Positions 56,526 through 64,000 of a stretch of 64,000 nt of DNA are shown piece by piece. The stretch is from Callorhinus ursinus. Lineage: Eukaryota; Chordata; Mammalia; Carnivora; Otariidae. A program made the translations under genes and the position numbers. The stretch's first letter is position 1. Every line of letters begins with the position of its first letter. The stretch is from contig NW_020312788.1 of assembly GCF_003265705.1 (NCBI RefSeq), forward strand, positions 9,256,122 to 9,320,121, given 5' to 3'. The notes beneath the pieces are model-generated. The model was not told the DNA's origin, searched no databases, and saw only the letters and a program-made list of their open reading frames with translations.

Positions 56526-57256
56526 TATACTAAATTATCTAGGTCTTAAAAATTTGGAAAAGTTCAATATTAATATTTGGCTCTAAAGCTGATTTTGGAG
56601 CTGATCATTGTAACCTTTTCAGTGGTATTAATAAATTGAGGTTATTTATGTCTTGATACTATTATATTGTTCCAGAAACTTTCATTTCAATAGATTACAA
56701 AGTTATCACCAGAGAATTGAACATATTCTAATTTTTAATTGTTTAATATTGAAAACATTTAAAATTAAATGTGTTTCTCTGTATCACATTTATCACCGTC
56801 CAGTTAGATTAATAATTTACATTTACAAAAAATCAAATTATAACAAAACGTGGCTAAAATTATTGGCAAAACTTCCTAATTCATTCTCTGAGGCCAGTAT
56901 TACCCTGATGCCAAAGCCAAAGACACTACAAGAAAACTACAGACCAGTATCTCTTACAAACACTGCTGCAAAAATCCACCACAAAAAACTAGCAAACAAA
57001 ACTCAGCAGCATATGGAAAGGATTATTTTACACATGACCAAGTGGGGTTTATTACTGAAATATAAGGATGGTTCAACATATGAAAACTGACCAATGTAAT
57101 ATACCCAATGAGCAGAATGAAGGGAAAAAACCCCACATGATCATTTCAACTGATGAAGAAAAAGCATCTAACCAAATTCAACACCCTTTCATAATAAAAA
57201 CACTGAACAAACTAGGGGTCGAAGGAAACTACCTCAACATAATAAAAGCCATATCT

Positions 57257-57458
57257 AGGTGCACATGGGTGGCTCAGTCAGTCGAGTGGCAAACTCTTGA
57301 TTTCAGCTCAGGTCATGATCTCAGGGTCGTGAGATCAAGCCCTACATCAGGCTCCATGCTCAGCAGGGAGTCTATTTGAGATTCTCTCTAGTCCTACTGC
57401 CCCCTCCACTCTCTCCCTCCCCCTAAAATAAATAAATAAATCTTTAAAAAAAATAAAC
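57257..57458 (+). mobile_element. Carnivore tRNA-Lys SINE nested in L1
   Basis: A full-length SINE with AAAAGCCATATCT duplicated at 57244-57256 and 57459-57471. Confidence 0.96.
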
Positions 57459-57828
57459 AAAAGCCATATCTGAAAGCCCACAGTGAACGTAATATTCCAT
57501 GGAAAAAGACAAAAAGTGCTTCCTCTAAAATTAGGAACTAGGCAAGTATACCTGTTTTCACTACTTCTATTCAACACAGTCCTGGAAATTCTACCCAAAG
57601 CAATTAGGCAAGAAAAAGAAGTAAAATGCATCCAAACTGGAAAGGAAGGAGTAACTGTCTCTGTTTGCAGACAATATGCTCTTACATGTAGAAAACTCTA
57701 AAGATTACATACAACTATTAGAACTAATAAATGAATTTAGCAAAATAGCAGGCTACAAAGTCAACACAAAAATCAGTTGTATTTCTACTGTGAACAATGA
57801 ACAATCTGAAAAAGAAATTAAAAAAGCA

Positions 57829-57935
57829 GGGTGCCTGGCTGGCTCAGTCAGTAGAGCATGGAACTCCTGATCTCAGGGTCATGAGTTCAAGCCCCACGAT
57901 GAGTGTGGAGCCTACTTAAGGGGGAAAGAAAAAGT
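57829..57935 (+). mobile_element. Short carnivore tRNA-Lys SINE nested in L1
   Basis: A short subtype from GGGTGCCTGGCTGGCTCAGT to CTACTTAAGGGGGAAAGA, with AATTAMAAAAGCA at both ends. Confidence 0.92.
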
Positions 57936-59715
57936 AATTACAAAAGCAATTCCATTTATAGTAACATTTAGCAGAATAAAATACTTAGGAATTAACTTAA
58001 CCAAGGAGGTTAAAGAGTTGTACAAAGAAAATTATAAAACACAGTTGTAAGAAATTAAAGAACATAAAAAAATAACATGAAATGGGAAACACATCCTATG
58101 TTCATGGATCACAAAATTTAGTATTAAAATGTCAAAACTACCCAAAGTGATCTATAGATTCAATGTAATCTCTATCAAAATTCTAATGATGCTTTCTGCA
58201 GAAATAGAAAACCCATCCTTAAAGTCATATGGAATCTCAAGGGACCCTAAATAGCCAAGACAATCTTGAAAAAGAACAAAGCCAGAGGACTCAAACTTCC
58301 TGATTTCAAGACTTACTACAAAGCTACAGTAATCAAAACAGTGTGGTATTGGCATAAAAATAGACATACAGACCAATGAAGAGCACAGAGAGCCCAGAAA
58401 TAAACCCTTTCATATATGGGCAAATAATTTTTAACAAGGGTACCAAGACAATTCAATGGGAAAGGACAATCTTTTCAACAAATGGTGCTAGAAAAATGAT
58501 ATCCACATGCAAATGAATGAAGTTGGAACCTTACCTAACACCTTAAAAATCTGACTCAAAATGGATCAAGGACCTAAATGTAAGACCTAAATGTAAAACC
58601 AATAAGAGAAGAAAACAAAGGACAAAAACTTCATAATGTTGATTTGGCAATGATTTCTTGGATATGACACCAAAGGTACAGGTAACAAAAGAAAAAACAG
58701 ATACAATGGACTTCATGGACATTTTAAAAATTTGTGCATCAAAAGATACTATCAACAGTGTAAAAAGACAACCCACAGAATGGGAGAAAACATTTGCAAA
58801 TTATATACCTGACAAGGGATTTATATCCAGAAAAAAAGAGAACTAAAACTCAAAAATAAAAAAACATGATTCAAAAATGGACAAAGAACGTGAACAGACA
58901 TTTATCCAAAGAAGGTGTATAAATGGTCAATAAGCACATGAACAGATGCTCAACATCACTAATCATAAGGGAAATGTAAATCAAAACTACAATGAGATAC
59001 CATCTTACACCCATTAGGATGGCTACTATAAAAAACAAAAAACAGAAACAACATGGATGTGGAGAAATTGGAACCCTTGTGCACTGCTGATAGAAATGTA
59101 AAATGGTAAAGCAACTGTGGAAAACAGTTATGGCCATTCCTCAAATAATTAAAAACAGAATACTGTAAGATCTAGCAATTCCACTTTTAGGTATACACCC
59201 AAAAGAATTGAAAGCAGGCTCTCAAAGAAATATTTGTATACCAACGTTCACAGCAACCTTATTTACAATAGCTAAAATGTGGAAACAACCCAAGTATACA
59301 TCAAGAGATTAAAAGATAAGCAAAATGTGGTACATACATACAATGGAATATTACTCAACCTTAAAAAAGGAAAACCTGCAATATAGTACCACATGGATGA
59401 ACTAAATATCATGCTAAGTGAAATAAGCCAATCACAAAAAGACAAATACTGTATGATTCCACTTATATGATGGGGAACTTAGAGTAGCCAAAATCAAAGA
59501 GAAAGTATAATGGTGATTGTCAGAAGCTGGGGGAGAGGAATGTGGAGTTATTGGATATATATATATATATATCCACACACACACACATATTAATATCCAT
59601 CTGATCTGGGTGAGGAAACACATTCTAATTTGGACATATAATAAAATATAAAACTGACAATCTAAAATTTCTGAATATTAAAAAAAATTTTTAAAAACCC
59701 CGAAAAAAAATAGTT

Positions 59716-60190
59716 GCCCCATTTATGACAAAAAGTCAATATATAAATTAACAAAATACTAAAACTGTAATAGAAACATGGGCAAAGAATATAAAGCAAG
59801 TAATTACATAAATACATGGTGAAATAAATATGAAAATGTTCAACCTCACTAGCTGACCTTCTTTAATTAAGAAATGCCAATTAACACATTAAGACGTTGT
59901 TGTTTTCTATCACACGAGCTTTACAATGCCTAATTTTGGAGTGAGTATTATAAAAGAAACACTCTGAGAACTGTTAGTGAGAATGTGAACTGGTATCATC
60001 TATCAGAAAAGCAGCTGAGCAATATCAAGAGCCTTACAACCGCACAAACTTTTTGACCCTACTTTTGCACTCCTAGAAATTATTTAAGTAAACAAGCAGA
60101 GATGTTTGCATGAACCAGAATGTTCATGATGCTTCTTTTAATAATGCAAATAAATCAAGGAATAAAATAACAACCAATAATTAAAGAATA
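59716..60190 (+). mobile_element. Probable old L1 3' fragment
   Basis: GTTCAACCTCACTAGCTGAC, GAAATGCCAATTAACACATT and AGAAAAGCAGCTGAGCAATA resemble the 3' end of an old L1M element on the plus strand. The edges are uncertain. Confidence 0.45.
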
Positions 60191-60206
60191 CTGTTGAATG
60201 TTCCTT

Positions 60207-60498
60207 TCTCTGAAAGACAAATACCATATGATTTCACTCATACGTGGAATTTAAGAAACAAAACAAAGGAACAAAGGGAAAAAAAAGAGACAAAACAGTC
60301 TCTTAAATAGAACTAACGGGTGGTTGCCAGAGGAGGTGGGTTGAGGGATGGGTGAAATAGATAAAGGGGATGAAGAGTATACTTATTTTGATGACCACTG
60401 AAAAATGTAAAGAATTGTTGAATCATTATATTGTACACCTGAAACTAATAAAACACTGTATGTTCATCATACTTCAATAAAAGTTTAAAAAAAGAAAA
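60207..60498 (+). mobile_element. Carnivore L1 3' end
   Basis: CAAATACCATATGATTTCAC, GGGTGGTTGCCAGAGGAGGT and TTGTACACCTGAAACTAATA followed by an A-rich tail are L1 3' UTR text. GTTCCTT occurs at both flanks. Confidence 0.8.
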
Positions 60499-61352
60499 GT
60501 TCCTTACGCTGAGATCTCAAGATACTTCAGGTGCTAGATGGCTATACCCTAGGCAAAGATACTGAGGTATAGCTCTATTTCAAATAACTTAAGAATTCAA
60601 TAAGGGGCAATGTATGGAGTAGGAGTGGTCAGGGTAATGAGGTAGTAAAAAGAATCCCAAGACTGTGAGGCACTACCCAGCAAAGCAGACATGATGGTTT
60701 TTATTCTTCACCCACTCAAAGTTTCCAAGGCCTTTTAACTGGGCCTGCCTTCATGTCTCATATATGCAATCCTATGACTTTAATAAAAAACTAAGGATTT
60801 CACAAATAGAAACTGATACAAATGGTTTTAAGTTAGACTTAAGGTAACCATTGTTAGGCTATGTTTACATTCAACTAAAATGGACATGTGGTGATCACAA
60901 ATAAATTATACATGTCTCATTTGTACAATGAAAATATCTGAATAAATGCACAGAATTTGAATTACTTCAATCATCTTTCACTTTTTGAGAACTTATTATG
61001 TTTAAGAAACTAAGCTAAATGCTGGGTAAAATAAAGTGAAAAACTACACAATGATTAAGTCAAATGAAAACCTAGACCCAAATGTTTTTGAAATTTTACA
61101 CTTGGCTATTACTACTATAAAAATAAGTAATGGAGAAAATAGTTTCTTTCTGGTGCTTATTTAATCAAACAGCATAGTTTTAAAGTTACCAGCTTATATA
61201 GTGTGTGAACTATTCAAGTTCTCTGCTCACCTTATAACAACAATTCCACTACTACCATAATAAACAAGTACAGAAAGTCATTTTTTTTTTTTTTTTGGAG
61301 ATTGAACATGATGTAACTTAAATTTCAAGGTCCTTTAAAAACAACTATTAGA

Positions 61353-61540
61353 GGGCGCCTGGGTGGCTCAGTTGGTTGAGCAGCTGCTTTTGGCTCAGGT
61401 TATGATCCCAGAGTCCAGGGATCAATCCCTGTGGTCAGCCTCCCTGCTCAGTGGGGAGTTTGCTTCTCCCTTCCCCCTCCCCCCACCCCCATGTTCTCCC
61501 TCGCTCTCCTTCTCTTTCCTGTAAGTGAATAAAATCTTAA
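61353..61540 (+). mobile_element. Carnivore tRNA-Lys SINE
   Basis: The head GGGCGCCTGGGTGGCTCAGT and a tail ending AATAAAATCTTAAAAA. TAAAAACAAC is present on both sides. Confidence 0.94.
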
Positions 61541-61714
61541 AAACAACATCTATTTGTTGTACCTGAAGGCACTGGTATAACTAATATGGTATTAAGCAAA
61601 AGAAAAACTAAAATAAAAAACTAAAGAAAACTGGCCTGTATTTCACACAATGCCACTATAAAACAGAAACATACATATCACTGATAACAGATAAGTAAAA
61701 TAAGAAACATCTAC

Positions 61715-61821
61715 GGGGCTCCTAGCTGGCTCAGCTGGTAGATCATGCGACTCTTGATCCTGGGGTCATGAGTTTGAGCCCCACACTGGTGGTAGTTTAC
61801 TTAAAAAAAACAACAACAACT
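61715..61821 (+). mobile_element. Short carnivore tRNA-Lys SINE subtype
   Basis: GGGGCTCCTAGCTGGCTCAG to GTTTACTTAAAAAAAACAAC, lacking the CT-rich region. Confidence 0.85.
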
Positions 61822-64000
61822 AAATATTCTGTAACTTTATTGTTAAAAATGTAAATTAATGTTACAATTTAAAAATTGGAATGGTTTAGTTATATACTGC
61901 TGTAAAAAAAAGTAACTAAAATATTTGCATATAACCCTCTTATAAAAGAGAAATGGAAATACAGTAATCACATTTGCTACATAACTCCTCAATATTCAAC
62001 AGGCAACTTTAAAATCACTTACATAACTCTGATTCTTCAAAATAAGTTTATTTTAAAAGGGGAGAAAAATCCACACTTTTAAACTAAGAGTACAAAATCA
62101 GCTATTAATAGAACTGTAAGATAAATTGGTGAGCCAAAGACACAAGCAGTGCAACCAACCTTTATACATACCATGAAAATCTGCCCAACTGGTCTTATAA
62201 CACCTATTATGACTCCATGAAAGCATTAAACTTATCTCTGTACAATGAGTTTTGATCTGCCATGTTTAGTAAAACAGAAATTAACATCCAGATCCACAAA
62301 TTTTAAGTGTGGTTAACTTAAATGAGATACAGTTCCCCACACCCCACCCCATTTAGAAGGTTAAAATCTTATCCAGCATAAAAAGCTGTGAGTTTTACTT
62401 GGGCAGCCCTTGTTGACTAAGTGTTAAAAAAAAAGGCATTTGCCATTACAACAGGATAAAACTAACGCCTTTAAGTGTTACCTACTCAGGCCTTTTAACA
62501 AATTTGTTAACACTATTAGTTATATTACTCCACCTTTCTCTTAGTGTGAACTGGTATCAATTATTTAGCCAATTTTATTATGTTATTAAAATACCTGCTG
62601 ATTAAACATGAACCAAAGTGTCACTTAAAAGAAATGTAAAATAAATAGTTATCACTGAACTGCAACACTCTAAAACTATCTAAAAATATAAAGTTATCTT
62701 GGGAAACAACACAAACATTTCAAAATTTGTTAAAAAGTTGTTCTAGGATTTAAATATTACACAGCCTTTATCTTTATAATGGCTGTTTAAAGGTATATAT
62801 TTGGTTCTGCATCACAGAATTAAGATCTTTAAAATATGTATTTTTCAACAAAGAGAAAATAAATTTTATTAACAAATGGAGGTGACTACGTTTTTAAAAA
62901 ACAAAACCTAAACATATACTGAATAGTTGACAGAAAAATTTTAATTTATGGTATCCAATATCACCCAAATTTGACAAATACTATAAAAAAATTTAAAAAT
63001 TTGATGAAACTACCACCTTCAGTTTCTGCAATTAAAATACCCTGAAAAAAAATCAAGTGAACACAAAATAGGTGAATTCAAACATATACAAATAACTACC
63101 ATGGTATTGTTTATCTACTATCTAACAAGGTAAGAAACAACCTTTTAATACTTTAATTTTGTGAGTATTAAACAACTAGTGTGAAAAACAAGCTGCATGT
63201 AAACTATTTCTACTGCCTGAGCTTCAATGACTAGCTGAGGCAACCTGTTATAGGAGGTGTTAATTGGCAATAGGAGTACAAGTCAGAAGCATGCTCCCCA
63301 TCGTCCTAACCCAGCAAGGCTAGGTCATTAAAGTGGAAATGAATTCTTTCATGTCGACTTAACCCCTTCAATGCATGATTTCAGCTGTTTTCTCTCAATT
63401 AATTTAAAAAACTTGTTACTTTTTAGAGTTAAAAAAAAAATGTTCCCAAAAAAGGTCCTTTGGCTGACAGTTCCAATGACTGTATTATTCAGAAGAGTAG
63501 AGCGAGTTAATTGCAATATAATATTGCAACTCTCCCTTATGAAAAATATAGAAACTAGTTATGTTTGCTTGTTTTAACACTGTAAAGAAGATATAGGAAA
63601 TAGCGTTTAGAAATAGCTTAGAACCATTTAGTCATATAGGGTTTTGATTTACATTTGTGTTTAAGGATCCAACTATCCTATGATAACTTAATCATCTTAA
63701 CCCTGGGATAGGGCAATATTAATTTTTTTATTCCTATATGTCCATATAAGAATCCTCAATTTAAAAATGTTTTGAAATATATATGAGTTAAACACCTTTC
63801 TAATTATGTTTTATTATTCTGATAAGGTGCATAGTCACAGCATATCCTAATGACTGGTTGCCAAAAAGTCTAAATTCCTTTTATGGCATGATCTTAGAGG
63901 TTTCCAGATGGCACATTAATTCTTAAGAAAAAAAAATACAAAAAGAAGGAAAGAAAAATAAGAATGAAAATGTCAAAATAATGATGCACTGCTTTCAAAA

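Larger units (their letters stand above)
56845..59690 (+). mobile_element. Old L1 (L1MA-like), 5'-truncated, with two nested SINEs
   Basis: The plus strand carries the C-terminal half of L1 ORF2 and the 3' UTR. Recognisable reverse transcriptase text includes [20 protein letters not shown] near 56888-56950. Later phrases such as CAAAACTACAATGAGATACC and ATTTACAATAGCTAAAATGT are the conserved L1 3' region. Many stops and frameshifts interrupt it. SINEs at 57257-57458 and 57829-57935 split the frame, and a (TA)n/(CA)n run lies at about 59555-59586. It is a dead fossil. Confidence 0.88.
50134..64000 (-). other. PSMD14: PSMD14 upstream intron, partial
   Basis: This is intron between codons 16 and 17, running off the right edge. 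It is the most repeat-dense part of the window, with at least five L1 insertions and ten SINEs. Stretches without a recognised element are 50134-51480, 51971-52760, 53433-54060, 54630-55430, 60510-61330 and 61822-64000. All are AT-rich, and none shows an exon. Confidence 0.75.

Noticed and set aside
56653..57090. A 145-codon frame as a possible gene
   Set aside because: Its second half is L1 ORF2 reverse transcriptase text in a decayed element, and the first half is unrelated AT-rich sequence read through.
50134..64000. The first PSMD14 coding exon (MDRLLRLGGG...)
   Set aside because: I looked for its reverse complement through this interval and found no match with a donor, so it is probably beyond the right edge.

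Overview
The window is nuclear DNA from a placental mammal, almost certainly an arctoid carnivore (bear, seal or weasel lineage rather than cat or dog). More than two dozen tRNA-Lys-derived carnivore SINEs lie on both strands. Their internal wording, for example CTGCCTTCGGCTCAGGTCAT with a CT-rich region and an AAATAAATAAAATCTTT tail, differs from my recollection of the typical cat and dog consensus sequences. Carnivore-type L1 3' ends and older eutherian repeats (MIR, L2, MLT1, MER5, MER2-like) fill in the background.

Two protein-coding genes are present, both on the minus strand and in the same order as human 2q24.2. At the left edge are the first three coding exons of TBR1, a T-box transcription factor of cortical neurons: 1683-2374, 935-1089 and 453-574. 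The rest of TBR1 lies beyond position 1. From about 7240 rightwards is PSMD14 (Rpn11, POH1), the deubiquitinase of the 26S proteasome lid. Nine coding exons between 7561 and 50133 encode residues 17-310 without a break, with every splice site readable. The first 16 codons and the promoter lie beyond 64000. All JAMM zinc and catalytic residues (E52, H113, H115, D126) are present, so this is a functional gene copy.

Layout from left to right: 1-2374 is the TBR1 body; 2400-2690 is its likely promoter; 3860-4620 is a CpG island in the short gap between the genes; 7240-7560 is the PSMD14 3' UTR; 7561-50133 is PSMD14 exons and introns; 50134-64000 is part of one PSMD14 intron, dense with L1 and SINE insertions, including a 5'-truncated old L1 at 56845-59690 that carries two nested SINEs. 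No carnivore SINE lies in the first 10.4 kb around TBR1, and the 27.4-37.2 kb stretch is also SINE-free.

I found no undescribed biological system. The points most worth a second look are a GC-AG intron inside the TBR1 T-box, a SINE within 30 bp of a PSMD14 5' splice site, a poly(A) hexamer overlapping the PSMD14 stop codon, a probable twin-primed L1 at 52.8-53.3 kb, a truncated 5S rRNA pseudogene at 39.5 kb, and the SINE-poor blocks around TBR1.
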